Positions 25,001 through 36,748 are shown, numbered from the stretch's first letter. The stretch: DNA of 64,000 nt from Eucalyptus grandis (GCF_016545825.1 NC_052615.1:37845516-37909515); one strand, 5' to 3'. Notes: a model not told the origin generated them from the letters alone. Program-made: numbers and translations.

Positions 25001-26301
25001 CCCTAATAGTAAAGGGTTGCCAACTCAAGGTTGCAGTTTCTGATTTGACTGTAAAGCATCACAGCTTATATGCAATGCAATTACCAAATGACAAAACAAA
25101 AAGTTTAACTTCTTCACAATTCTTAATGCGTGCATAAAACATAAAAGTACCTCAGATGAAGTGTCCTGCGACTCAGCAAATGTCTTTGAAGCCTGAAACC
25201 ACAATTGACCGCTGTATTATAATCTATTGCAGACGAAACAGGCATTCTAATCTCGTGATATATTTCACATACCAATAAAATCAAAGCATATATCAAGCAC
25301 TCACAGCTATGAATTCAGAGTTATTGAAGTTCCCATTGTCTGAAATGGAGGCTCGTGGCGAGGAACCTTCTTCCGATCCTTCTCGAACAGGAGATGGAGG
25401 CCGAGGAGGAGACACATAAACAACCCTCAGCTTACACTCTTCAACATTATGGCCCGACTCTTTACTGAACTGGAATCCAACACCAATAACCTCCGCTAGG
25501 TTAATTTCCAACATAAATCGAAACCCAAGTCAGCACTGTTAGCAAAGTCTCCGTAAAACCCATTACCATTTCCGGCGTGATATCCTTCGGGGTCGCCCCC
25601 GGACTTGCAATTACACTTTGAAGGAGAAACTTATCCTTGCAGTTCATGTCGAGAGGTGCTTCCTTTTGAGCTTGCATTGTAACTGCACAGCAAGCATGGC
25701 ATCACTCACAAGGGCATACAAGTTTGAGCTTAATTAAAGACTAAGAAGTCGATCAATCATGAAAATGAGAGAGAGAGAGAGAGAGACCTATGACATCACA
25801 GGTAGACCTAGGCATCACGATTCCAGTGTTAGGCCTGACGCAGTACTTCTTCGGATTCGTCGTCTTCACCTGCAAACACCATGGCCCACGCATGCACAAA
25901 AAAAAAAAAAAAAAAAAAAAAAACCTCAAATTCAGCAAGAAGAAGGAAGCGCAAAGCGAATCGGTACGCAAGAGATTCCCAGAGCCGTGGAGAAACCAAA
26001 ATTTTTCACCTTGAAAGCTACATAGCTGTCGGTCTTGTTTGCCAGCTGGAGAGAGCAAGAGATCTGCTTCCTCAACTCGACTGAGAAAAAAGAAATAGCA
26101 AAAAATCAGACACGAAATTCCCCCAAAAGAAGAAGAAGAACGGAAATCGACGCCGAACGGAGATCGTCGGACGGGGGCCCGGAAAGCAACCGCGGCGGCC
26201 GGCCGGCCAGCTCGGAGATCAAAAAGGGGGAAAATCCGGCGAGGCTTACAGGGGAACTGGAGCTCCTGAGGCTCGATTTTGAGGAGATCGCCGGTACTCA
26301 T
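19029..26301 (-). CDS. VAP27: VAP27-type vesicle-associated membrane protein (MSP domain)
   Basis: Eight exons with clean GT-AG borders: 26301-26250, 26080-26010, 25869-25788, 25682-25567, 25469-25305, 25192-25151, 20519-20442, 19139-19029. They sum to 717 nt, or 238 aa, the usual size for plant VAP27. Residues 1-125 form the MSP domain (start MSTGDLLKIEPQELQF; signature TTNPKKYCVRPNTGI). 126-165 is a Ser/Pro linker (SPPRPPSPVREGS). 170-205 is a coiled-coil-like stretch. 216-235 is the tail-anchor membrane segment (FIYVVLIGLVGLILGYLM), followed by KRT. Family role: ER tail-anchored protein whose MSP domain binds FFAT-type peptides at ER contact sites with plasma membrane, endosomes and cytoskeleton. 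Odd points: intron 6 (25150-20520) is 4.6 kb and holds old repeats, exon 3's donor opens straight into a (CT)n tract, and its acceptor follows a T run of about 25 nt. A broken duplicate lies 2 kb upstream. Confidence 0.95.
22601..22850 (+). repeat. tandem duplication (133-bp period) inside the VAP intron
   Basis: Two units starting 'tatcttgtggcttgcggata' (22601 and 22734), about 90% alike. Each carries a plus-strand open stretch reading SEKNRLWDTYRDKEAQW and FTVNEDKYLEIFE in the first copy. The similarity of the encoded words suggests a piece of a former coding sequence, possibly from a transposon, but I do not recognise the family. Just upstream (22553-22606) a 28-bp unit is also doubled. 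Confidence 0.7.
25763..25786. repeat. (GA)n microsatellite at VAP exon 3 donor
   Basis: On the coding (minus) strand this is a CT tract starting at the second base after the GT of the 5' splice site. The pseudogene copy has the same arrangement at 28866-28893. Confidence 0.85.
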
Positions 26302-26696
26302 GGTGGAATCGCAAGGGGCAGATCGGCGTCGGCGGCGGAACCTTCCCCGGCGGCGAGCGGCGAGCGGCGGCGAGAGCGAGAGAGCGAGAGAGCGTGGGGG
26401 GGAACGGGACGGCGACGTTTGGTGCCCGATTGCGATTTTCGCGTCCGCTGCGGAGGCTTGCTTCGGTCTCCTCTAATATCGTCACCGTTCGTCGTCCGTC
26501 TTCTTCTTCTTTTTTCCCCCCTACAGAAACGAGAAAATTATTTAAAAAGGAAAAACGAGAAAAAATAAATAAATTCAGGACATGACACGGTATAGAATAT
26601 GCTTTAAAACCTTATTTGTCGACACGAATTGGAACATCTAGAATCGAAACCGTGATATTTTGTACAGACACAAGTTACTGACAGGGCCACGTCAAT

Positions 26697-27320
26697 TGTC
26701 CGAAAAATTGTCCTAAAAGTCATAAATTTATTATATTTTTGTTAATTTAAGCATAAACCTTTTAATTTTGTTAATTAAATTCTAAATATTTTTATATTTA
26801 TAACATTTATATTAAATTCTTATATTTTTCCTCTTTTTTTTTTTTTTTTTCTTTCTTTTGCTAATGGCCGACCGTCGGCCACCAACCATGGCTAGGCAGG
26901 CTAATCTCACCCACCATGCATAAGACCCAACCAAGCGAGGGCAAGTCTCAGCAAAGAGATCCCTTGCTGATGCGTGGCCCACCAATAAGGCAAACCTAGC
27001 TTGGGCGAAAGTTGACCTCGCCAAATCTTGGTTGAGATAAGGTTAGCCTTTGTTGATTGAGCCTTATTATTGGCTAATGGTTGATCAGTGATAAAAGGAA
27101 GGAAAAGAGAAAAATTATAGAAAATAAAAAATATTTTTGAAAAATTAATTAAAATTATCCACCTTAATGCGCGATCATCCTACGTGATACCGCTTGTATT
27201 CACATGAACAATTTTGGCCGAACAAACTCAATTGGTAAAAAGCGAAAAGGATTTAGAACTTAATTTCATGACTAAATTGGTAAATGTACAATAAATTTAA
27301 GACTTTTTGGATAATTTTTC
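26697..27320. repeat. dispersed repeat, family B, copy 2
   Basis: It opens with 'ttgtccgaaaaattgtccta' and closes with 'aagactttttggataatttt', an inverted-end pair. The interior has 'gatcatcctacgtgatacc', a T-run, and a GC-rich core with 'ggccgaccgtcggccacc'. Same layout as 6108-6593. Non-coding. Confidence 0.5.
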
Positions 27321-27455
27321 CTAAATTTGCCACACTTTGCAAATAGTGGGTAATGGATGATGTATCAATAAATTCAACCAAATAGCTTGACCCAAGCTGA
27401 CCAAATTATTTTAGTCAATTTAGTTCAGCTTGAGCTAGTTTCTATGGTTGTTAAA

Positions 27456-27590
27456 ACAAGGACCTTAACCACTGGGGGGTTGCTCACTGGCTATAGGAAT
27501 GGGGAGGTAGGAAGTTCAAAACTCCCCTCCTTTGAATTGGGAGATTTAAGGGCTTATGAGGTTTTTTCATATAGAATTAAGGTACGTTAG
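27456..27590 (+). repeat. possible tRNA-derived SINE
   Basis: A-box-like 'ttgctcactgg' (27480-27490) and B-box-like 'gaagttcaaaactccc' (27511-27526) lie at tRNA-like order and spacing. No clear poly(A) tail or target duplication. Confidence 0.3.
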
Positions 27591-28098
27591 ATAATATGTC
27601 AAATGATATCTGATTTTATTCTTTTATTTTTCAAAACAGAAAAAGAAAAAAAAGAAACCCATTTTGTAACTTTTTTGCATTCAAGAACAACTTTATTCTT
27701 GGAAATAGATTTGTAATAGAATTAAAAAGTAAAAAAAAAAAGAGTTACTTTTTATTTTTGAAAATAACTCTAGAATCAAGCTAAATCATGATATCTTTTT
27801 CACTTTTCTTTTTATCTTTTCCTTTTCTTTTCTTTTCTCTTTCCTCTAGTTGGTTGCAAAAATATAATAAAATTATTTAAAAATATAATAAAATTATCAA
27901 AAAAATTAAAAGAATTTTGGAAAATATTATTAAATTATAACATAAAATTATATGAAAAATACAATAAAATAATATAATAAATTAAAATATATGATAAAAT
28001 AATTATGGTGTATTGCATAAATTTTGGGCCTTAAGGTTGGGCCTAAATTTTGGCCCAAGTCCAATTCATAACTACGAACAATTTCGCAGTCCTAAAGG
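27591..28098. other. AT-rich intergenic stretch
   Basis: Dominated by A/T runs and 'aaatataataaaatta' words. No gene. Confidence 0.4.
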
Positions 28099-28237
28099 TA
28101 AGGTAACTACTATGATATCCTCAGCAAAATGAATAGAAGATCGGCCGAATAATATAGGTATTAAGAAAAAGGATTTCTCGAGGATTTAAAACCTAGTTCG
28201 CTCGCCGATTCTCTAAAGATACACGGCAAAATATTTC
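28099..28237 (+). repeat. left member of a direct repeat flanking the VAP pseudogene
   Basis: It shares ordered words with 29761-29884: 'ggtaactactatg', 'gatttctcgaggatttaaaa', 'cctagttcg', 'gattctctaaa' and 'tttctgg'. Similarity is moderate, so the pair is old. Confidence 0.5.
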
Positions 28238-28242
28238 TGGAG

Positions 28243-29465
28243 AGTGTCCGCGACTCAACAAATGCCTTTGAAGCCTGAAACCATAACTGAACTGCTGTAT
28301 TATGACCTACTGCAGAAGAAGCAAGCAAGATAACACATCATGGTTTATTGCAGATGATAATGGAACTAAGAATATATCAAGCATTCACGGCTGTAGGTTC
28401 AAGGTTATTCAAGTTTCGACTGTCTGAAATGGAGGCTCGGGTGAAGATCCTTGTCGAACTTGGGATGGAGGCCAAGAGGGAGCCACGTAAACAACCCTCA
28501 TCTTGCGATCTTCGACCTTGTAGCCCCGGTTCTTCATTGAACTGGACTAGAATCCAACACTGACAAACTCCGCTAGGTTAACCTCTGCATCAACAGAACC
28601 TAAGTCGATGCTGTCCGTAAAGTCTCTGTAATACCTGCTACCATTTCTCGCGTGATGTCCTCTGTGGTCACCCCCAGACTTGTAGTTACACTTCGAAGGA
28701 GAAGCTTATCCTTGCATTGTAACTGCACGGCAAGCATCATGGCACTTGTAAGGGCATAAAGATTGAGTTCAATTAAAGACTAAGAAGTCCATCAACCACG
28801 AACCTGAGAGATCAATTAAGGATTGTCTGTCAAGACGCGAACGTTCACATATAAGCGAAATTCGAGTGAGAGAGAGAGAGAGAGAGAGAGAGACCTTTAA
28901 CATCACAAGTAGACCTAGGCAACACGATTCCAGGGTTTGGCCTGACGCAGTAATTCTTCCAATTCGTCATCATCCCCCGCAAACACCATAGAGGACGCAT
29001 GCAAGAAGCACTCAAATTCAGATAGAAACAAGAGCACAGCTAGGAAAAGAGATTCTCCGGGCCATGGTGAATCGAATTTTACCTTGAAGCTACATAGTTG
29101 TCGGCCCTATTTGAGAGCCGGAGAGAACAGGAAATGTTCGTCCTCAGCTGGAATGAGTAGACATTAGCAAAATCAGACATGGGATTCGAAAAATAAATAA
29201 AGAAGAAAGAACTAGAGTTGACTCCGAACAGAGATCGGACGGGCATGAAAAGCCAACGTGGACATTCCATAGATTTAAAGAACCCAATGAGGTTGACAAG
29301 GGAACTGAAGCTCCTGAGGTTCGACTCTAGGAGATCGCCAATACTCATGGCGGAATCAAGGGAGAGATCGGAGGCGAACGCCGAACTTTTCTCTGCAGCG
29401 ACCCAGAGCGAAAGCGCAGAGAGAGAGAGAGAGAGAGAGAACACGGGAGCGGGACGGTCACGTTT
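28243..29465 (-). pseudogene. degenerate partial duplicate of the VAP27 gene (exons 1-6)
   Basis: It is colinear with exons 1 to 6 of the VAP gene including intron sequence, so it is a DNA-level duplication and not a retrocopy. Exon-like blocks: about 29348-29298, 29150-29078, 28990-28908, 28725-28636, 28556-28386, 28284-28243. Lesions: a 1-nt loss after MSIGDLL in exon 1, the exon 1 donor GTAAGC changed to GTCAAC, a 1-nt loss at the end of exon 2, the exon 3 acceptor AG changed to GG, and about 35 nt missing from the start of exon 4. Exons 7 and 8 (coiled coil and membrane anchor) are absent, and homology stops within exon 6. Clearly non-functional as a VAP. Confidence 0.88.
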
Positions 29466-29760
29466 GTAAGCCTCGTTGCTTTTGACTCCACGTAAAATGT
29501 TTACAAACAAATCTTTGATCCCAGCGGGCTAGGGTTTCTCACTCCATTGCGCTGACTTCGTACAAAGGATATATCTGAGTTCCTTCCCTACCGACTTAGG
29601 ACTTTGGAGATCAACCCAGATATTGTAGTCAGTTTCTTCAAGATTCTTAACCATGTCATTCACTAGAATTCTACATAGGAGTGTAAAAGACGTTCGACCA
29701 GGAAAATTCGTTAATCTCGTTTCGATTCAAAAGTCCATTCCATATTAAGGGACGATGTCG

Positions 29761-29884
29761 CGGTAGCTATTATGCGACTTCTAGAAAACTGAATACAAGA
29801 CGGGTCATTTCTCGGGGATCTAAAAACCCTAGATCTTGTTCACTTGATGATTCTTTAAACATCCATGGCTGAATGCTTCTAGAA
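29761..29884 (+). repeat. right member of a direct repeat flanking the VAP pseudogene
   Basis: Partner of 28099-28237, with 'catttctcggggatctaaaa' and 'gattctttaaacatccatgg' in the same order. Confidence 0.5.
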
Positions 29885-31229
29885 ACTACCAAGGATCTCG
29901 ACTTCAAGGACTTGATCACACATTTCAGTACCTTTTTCAATTGTGAAAAGATTTGCTTGACATATGGTGAGCAGTTCAGAACTTCCTCTCTTTCTCTAAA
30001 GGGCATGCAATCTTCATCGGTGTTACTCTCTCTAAATCAACTAATATGTGAAAGGTGGTCATATAGAGGTGCACAAACAATTAAAATGAACATACAAGTA
30101 ATATCAAAATAACATAATAAGCAATATAGATAAATTGCGAAGTAACGAAAGAGCTGAGGTGTATCAGGTAAAAATAAAACATGGCTTGGTTATTAAGCCT
30201 CAATAGGACCTTTGTGAGCTATGAGTCAAAAGATAAATAAACAAATACTAAATCAAAACTAGACATAAATTTAACACTAAATTATAGAACTAACCATGAG
30301 TTAAGTGATCCGATGATCCAATAAACAAATAGATGCAACGTAAATGCAATACTATTTTATTTTTTTCTTCTTCCTTTAATTAATAAAAACCGAATTAAAC
30401 CCAAATTAATTCAAATAACATAGATTAAATGAACGCCAAAATTAATTAATTGAATGGGTAAATTAAATAAATTCATAAATTAATTAATTACCGAAAATAA
30501 TGAACTAAATAAATCTAAATTGTTAAATTACCTATCAAGTGTGAATACTCACTCCGTAGTGAAATGGTCTCCTACTAGATCTCTACGTCTTTTTGGCCTT
30601 TTCTTTTTATTAAAACATAATAATTCGCGAATAAAAAGTCCTAAAGTTAATCTAAGGCTGAAAATGTCAAACTAAACAAATCTCAATTAATGAAAGCCTC
30701 CTATGGTAACGTAGTATGGAGAGTAGAAAAAAATTCAAATATATAAATAAAAATATGAATAAAAATGTAAATGATTGTTTTTAGTTATTTTTAAATTTCT
30801 TTTTTTTTTTTTTACATAAGAATTCATATGTTATTTTTTAAAATTTACTAATATAAGAAAATTATTATACAAGAATAATAGCTTTTATACCATAGATATA
30901 AAGAAATCACATCCACTTTTATCCCATCTCCCATGGGATATTTTTATATTGGTTATATCATTCTTATATATGACATTATCTGGTATTGGGGAGGAACCAA
31001 ACACAAAATTTGATAAATTTGTTCCTGTCTTGAATTTTATTTATACAAGATTCTAATCATTCTAATGTGACAATTATCATGTTGCAAATAAATATGAAAT
31101 CCTATTGTAACATGCAAAGATATGCATAATCTTTTATATGTCCTTATATGGATGCCAATATGAATTTTTCTAGATATGATGATGTAAATATTGATGATGC
31201 AATTTCCAAAATGGAAAATTCCTAATCGA
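29885..31229. other. intergenic, no gene
   Basis: Very AT-rich, with many 'aattaattaa' words. Small open frames only. Confidence 0.4.
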
Positions 31230-31408
31230 CCCACCCCGTTGGTGGTAGAGATGGTGGAGTTGCACGCTGACCACCCGCAAGGCCAAAGTTCAACTCCCCA
31301 CCTCGTCATTTGCGCGATTTACCTGCAGCTCGTGGGAGGTGGGTCCCTATGGGTCGTCCTAGGTTTATGCCGCCAGCGCTTCCCAGGTCACCAAAAAAAA
31401 AAAAAAAA
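31230..31408 (+). mobile_element. tRNA-derived SINE with poly(A) tail and TSD
   Basis: A-box-like tggtagagatgg (31243-31254) and B-box agttcaactcc (31287-31297) are followed by a GC-richer body. A run of about 17 A follows at 31392-31408. A 10-bp near-perfect target duplication, tcctaatcga / tcctaattga, lies at 31220-31229 and 31409-31418. Length about 180 bp. Structure and ends together make this a good SINE call. The family is not named. Confidence 0.8.
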
Positions 31409-31418
31409 TCCTAATTGA

Positions 31419-33675
31419 ACTAATTATGTGATTATTCACCATACCCTAAGTATAAATGTAAAATTAGTATGTCAATCTAACATTAACAAGTATATGATAT
31501 GATATGCATATTACTATATGGAACTACAAGTAGAATATTTCGCGTGGTTATTTACTTACCTTATTCAGAACATCACATGCATTTGCACAAGTGATTTTTG
31601 GCCGAGCAAGGGAAATAAGTGGGCATAGTCTCGAAAGTTCGAATGAGTTCAGCATCCTTATCTCTTCTAAATTCAAGGCCATTTCGCATGGTGGGCCAAT
31701 TCGGATAATGTCAATTTAAATGAAATAATTTTTTTGCGGCAACATTACTATATAAAAAAAAATGTTTATAATGCCTAAATGCAATACGAAGTGGAAAATT
31801 ACACCGTATGTTCATAATGCAAAGAGCAGGAATGCGACATTGATACTTTTTTTTATGGGCCCAGTTTGGTCCTTAATTTTCTTTAAAAATGAATGACAAG
31901 TGTAAGAGCCAAAATTTAGGTATCAATGAGTACTCTTGTACATGAAATCATTGGAGAGCTCATGATTCGGTGATTCGTCAGCGGTATTTACATTTTATTT
32001 ACGAGTAAGATGTTTTAGACGTTAGAGTATTCAACGATAAGAGAGAAAAGGGGGAAAAAGACATGCTCTTTTCTTATGATCTTGTTAGGATTTGTGGTCA
32101 TTGGACAATTCATTTTACCATGATAACCCTTTCCCCTTTTCGTAATCCGATGCCTGCTTTACAAATCAATCTCGTGACACTTGAGATTGCAGAGTGTTAC
32201 TTCTATTAAGAAGAACTGAAATTAACACATTTGCCGAGCATCTTCAAATGTGGGGGAACGAAAAGGTTCAGATCAAAGAAAAGTGTGTTTCCAAATGAAC
32301 CCGACCGCAATAACCGGTTCGAAGGCCTGAGGGTCGATTCTGATTTGGTTCCAGTTCATAACATTTTCAAGCTCATTTGTAGTGTTGTAAGCAGTCATGT
32401 GTACGCGAAGGCAGGTTTAGGTAGACAATGCGGAGCTCTTTTATCAGTAATGGCAGCACCGAGCTTTGTTTCTGATCAGGGTGGCGAATCCTATGAAGAT
32501 TACATTAACAACTTCGTGTTCCGGCACTGATCAAATGTCAGTTTTCCCAGTCTAACATTTTCATTAAAAAATTTCGCACAGCATAATAGGACAAGAATGA
32601 AATCTCTCATGGAAAGAAAGGAACCTTACTTAGAGAAAGACGTTTGAAAGATAGCAGTGTAGAAGAAATCACAGTACAGAGGAACAGGTAAGTACAGGTT
32701 AACTGTGAAAAATCTGGATCACAAGTTGCTGGTGTCATGCATTATAGTGATATTAGGGCATGACTTTGCACCAAATGAATGGCTACTTCCCAACAAATTC
32801 AAACCAGAGTCTAACAGATATGGCAGTGATTTCAAGACACAAGCAGAAAAGGCAATGCCATGTGCCAAGACAAAGACCAGTGCAAAGCAGAAGAAAACTG
32901 TATCTAAAGCTTAACAGATCAACGGCGGAAGTCACCTTATTTTCTAGAACTAAAGTGACTAACATCAGTTCAGCTTTGACTTCAAGGCTAAATAATGGTT
33001 AGCACCCACCTAATTATAATAATCCTGCTTCGACTCCATGGCATGCACAATGCTCAGGATTATAAGTACCCTTCATGCAGACTGTCAAAGATAAACTTTC
33101 AACCTGAATAGTCATCTTTTTACTTTACCAATGTGACAGAAGGGGATATTCCTTAAGAATATAATCATATCTGTCCTGCCGTAAGCAATGTAAGCCCTAG
33201 AAGGGATAACATGCCTCCTTTTTTTATTTCACCACAGTGGGAGTGTGGTAAAATGGCATGACATATGACAGTCTGAGACGGGACACGAGATTGAATTTCA
33301 AGCTGGGCCCAATTGGTTGACAGTTGATTGGGTATAGAATGAAAAAGACACGAAAAAATTTAATGTACTCAAGGACCAACATAAAATTGTGGGTCTGCCC
33401 TTCTACTCCTTGGAATAACATAGCCCTCATCTGTAGGGCAAAGACAAGAACCTTTTTTTGTGATGAACTGTAGAAAAGCAACCGGCTTGAACCTTAAGAC
33501 ACCAGAATCTTTGATTGTATTAATAATATGTCAGCAGATATACACCAGAAAACATGAAGAATTCCAATGAACCACATATTTCCAACTTCCGACATAATAT
33601 AGTTAATAAAATGCTGAGTTATCGACATGTTTGATTGCGAGAACTTACCACCCAACTATGACTAACTATACAACT
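31419..33675. other. intergenic, no gene supported
   Basis: A 99-codon plus-strand frame at 32231-32530 has ordinary composition but no recognised motif. The rest is AT-rich. The region just below 33676 is the likely 3' UTR of the next gene. Confidence 0.4.
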
Positions 33676-34683
33676 CTAACCATCAGCGGGAGCAGATTCT
33701 CTCCAACGTGTTTGATCAGAGGCACCAGCGAACCAAGCAACCCTCATGAGCTGCACACCAAGTATAAGCACCCACCAACACACCAGACCCCTAAGCGTAT
33801 GCAACATCCACCCAGGAGCATTCATTTCAGTCCCAAGCTTCAAACCCCTCATCAGTTGTAACACCCGGTAAGCCTCATAAACAACCGGTGTCACTAGCCA
33901 AACTGGAGATTGCCAATGCCATGTCAGCATCTCAGTCAGAGTTTGCACAAACAAAAGCAACATGTACGGGCCCAACAGTACTGTGAATGAGATGAGTGGT
34001 AGTTGAGGTTGGAAGAGGCCCTTTTGACATCCAAAGAGTATCATAAAGGGAACAATAACTCCCACTATCGCAGCAACCACATTCCAGAATTGATAGCTAA
34101 AAGGAACCTTGCTGTAGCGCTCCTGCACCAATTTCATTGGCCGGGCACAAGAATCGGCCATCAGGAAAAATAGTGTGGCACCCAGGTTAAAGATGCAATC
34201 CAGCCCAACCAATGAAAGCAAGCTGGCGATATTAGGGCCTTGGAAGACTGAAGATATCGGCAGCCATAACGTTGGCATCATGCCTGTCATAAGGAGGACA
34301 GAAGGACCCAGAAGCCACATTGGCCATCTGAAAAACATAGTCTTTAACAAAGTTTGATTATTCGTGCCAGAAAGCTCCTCCACCTTTTTCACTTCCAGTG
34401 CCTCGGATGCGCTCTCAGAGCTCAAGTTTTCAAATAAGTCGGTGGTTTTGGTGAAAAGGTTATCTCCATCCTCTCTTGGTGAGTAAGTATGTGGCAAAGG
34501 TTCCCACCGAGATTTCTTTTGACAGCAGATAATGGGACATTTACCTGGAAAACGGAAGCTACGAATATGGAGAAGACATGACGGTTTCAAGCTCAAACAT
34601 TTCCATCTCGGAGAATGGATTCTGCCCACAGCTGTAGACATAGCAGATGGACCGTGAGCTAAAATCACTGCTCCTTGATTCAT
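33676..34683 (-). CDS. multi-pass membrane protein, probably plastid-targeted
   Basis: Single coding exon, 335 aa, starting at the ATG at 34683. The open frame extends to a TTG at 34743, but that part lies in the 5' leader. A leader intron is supported by CGAG|GTGAGT at 35441/35440 and TATTAG|GCC at 34747/34746, and the upstream leader exon has no ATG. Residues 1-60 are rich in Ser, Arg, Lys, Pro and poor in acids, like a plastid transit peptide. About 70-112 is an acidic, soluble stretch. Five hydrophobic segments follow at about 122-145, 152-176, 199-219, 228-250 and 297-317. A Trp/Pro-rich loop (HWQSPVWLVTP) precedes the last one. I recognise the style of a plant-specific uncharacterised membrane family (possibly DUF7733-like) but cannot name a function. 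Confidence 0.8.
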   Translation of the reverse strand: MNQGAVILAHGPSAMSTAVGRIHSPRWKCLSLKPSCLLHIRSFRFPGKCPIICCQKKSRWEPLPHTYSPREDGDNLFTKTTDLFENLSSESASEALEVKKVEELSGTNNQTLLKTMFFRWPMWLLGPSVLLMTGMMPTLWLPISSVFQGPNIASLLSLVGLDCIFNLGATLFFLMADSCARPMKLVQERYSKVPFSYQFWNVVAAIVGVIVPFMILFGCQKGLFQPQLPLISFTVLLGPYMLLLFVQTLTEMLTWHWQSPVWLVTPVVYEAYRVLQLMRGLKLGTEMNAPGWMLHTLRGLVCWWVLILGVQLMRVAWFAGASDQTRWRESAPADG

Positions 34684-35587
34684 AGCTCTGAATCTCAGTT
34701 GGATCTTCACAGGTTTGCTCGCAGCTTCCCGTTTGATCTCCAAGGCCTAATATTGACAAGTCCAGTGTAAACACTAAGTGAAATTTCAGATCTAGAAATG
34801 CACAGGCACAAGACTGGCAACCGCCAGAGTTAAAAACACCCTTGAATGCTAAAAATTATGAATACAATTTAAGCCAAAAACGAACTATCGCCATTTTTGT
34901 TTTACAATTCAGCTAAGCATCTGAATAACACTAGCAAATATTTCATTGACCATCAATGAAGATAGGGTAAGGCGATCTTAAAACATAGGAAGCTATATCA
35001 TGTTTCAATCATTAGTTTCTTCTTGTATGAAGTATTTAGTAAGTTCACCTACGCTCCCCGGAAAAGAAAAACTGGTGATGCAGACAACTAATCCCCTATC
35101 TGACCATGAAATCCAATGCCATCACTTCAGTAGCAACTCTGTCTCAGACCCAACAGAACAGGATTATCTTATTTGCCATGGATTGACTGGCCAGAGCTTG
35201 TACTAATCATCAAACCGAAATGGGCAAAGAGCACCCACCTTAAAGAAGACGAAAAGGGCATTCCCAAGTTTCAGTCGCTAGCAGAATCATCATACCCAAA
35301 ATCAAGAAACAGAACCTAATTGACGTCGTAGCAAAAGGTAACTCTCCCATCGATCCTCGACATTGAATCAGAGTGCAAAGAGAAGAAGAGGGTAAAAAGG
35401 GTTCGCGAGCTGGATGTCACAAGATTCGATTCGGACTCACCTCGCTCTTGGATAGCTGCGTCTCTTTGAGCTGGAACAGAGGCTGGAGCTTCCCCGGTCA
35501 GATTTCAGCAACTGCTCTGTTCTTGGGCTTCTTCCTGTCCGTTTTAAGGGAAAAATGAAATACATCAACCTAAATTTTGCCTGAACG

Positions 35588-35596
35588 TATATAATA
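35588..35596 (-). promoter_or_regulatory. possible TATA box of the membrane-protein gene
   Basis: The minus strand reads TATTATATA about 150 bases upstream of the leader-exon donor at 35441. A start near 35560 would fit. Weak, position-based call. Confidence 0.3.
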
Positions 35597-35599
35597 CGA

Positions 35600-36748
35600 T
35601 TTTTGATTTTTGAATTTATTTAATTTAATTTTTGAACTGTTCATATATACTGAATTTAGTCCCTGATGTATACGGAAATGTTCAATATTATTACTTTTCT
35701 TGAATTTTTTTTTGTCAAACCCTTATCATGAATTAAGGAATTACCACTTTGAAAAATATAATTCGCGGACTATATTAAATACACGCAAAAAATTCAGAAA
35801 ATATATTGAACAAAATAAAGTAAGACATTATGTTAAACATTAAGCTAAAGTTTATGAATCATATTACATATTTGGCCAAAGTTCATTAATCATTTATATT
35901 ATTTTCTTGTAAAAATCTTCGTTAATTGTCCAATTATGGTTTGAAAAAATTATGAAATCATCCCTCGAGTTCGTTTCCTGTTTCACTTTTGTCCACCTAT
36001 AAATTTGCAATTGCATCCCTTACTTTGAAAACGTTAAGAATTTGCATCTCTGAGCTTTACTGTTACGAGTCGGACTGGACTGAGTTGCCGCTTTTCTTTT
36101 CAGAAGGCCCCCACCATCTTCTAATCCCAGCTTGGAGGAAGAGTAATTTGGTCCTCTAAGCCAGCCTAAAAATGTGACATCGGAATTTTGAAGGTTGGAA
36201 TTTCAAATTCCCACCGGTCACCATATATGGAAAGTTAGGTTTGTGTTGATATAGTTTTAAAAAAAAAAGCTAAGACAAAATACATATTACTCTCGTATAG
36301 AATAGAATCTCTCTTTTAAACGATTCTTCTTTTTTGTTACGACAATTGGAATTGGCATTTTAAGTTTACGTGAATGTTTTGGCTTTTACTATTAAGTCAA
36401 ATCGAAATCAAGCTTGAGCAACTAGAATGTTAGAATTCAACTAAACTCCAGGTGAAGGTTAGGAGATCAAATCTAAACTACGGCATGCCTTCATTTCTAA
36501 ACGAAATTAATGGACAGGTTTGATCATAGCACGACTTAATTATCTATACCCTTTATTGCATCCATTAGATCGTGGCAAAGATTCGAATTATACAAGTCAG
36601 TTTCTCTCGGATCTCTACTTATAAAAGCCCGTAGCTTACTCGTCGCGGATGGTATGCATCTCGAAGGGCACATGAGAACGCGGCGCGATGTCGCTGCTGA
36701 TATCTAACAGTATCATATATAGTGGTATGGCAAAGTAAATCCTAGGCA
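35600..36748. other. intergenic and 3' UTR side of the SPX gene
   Basis: AT-rich, no gene. The last 100-150 bases before 36749 are probably the SPX 3' UTR. Confidence 0.4.

Noticed and set aside
26035..26585. 177-codon plus-strand frame opposite the start of the VAP gene
   Set aside because: Shadow of VAP exons, introns and leader, which are well supported on the minus strand.
32231..32530. 99-codon plus-strand frame
   Set aside because: Reads smoothly but has no motif and no splice or promoter support. It could be a gene remnant and I would not call it.
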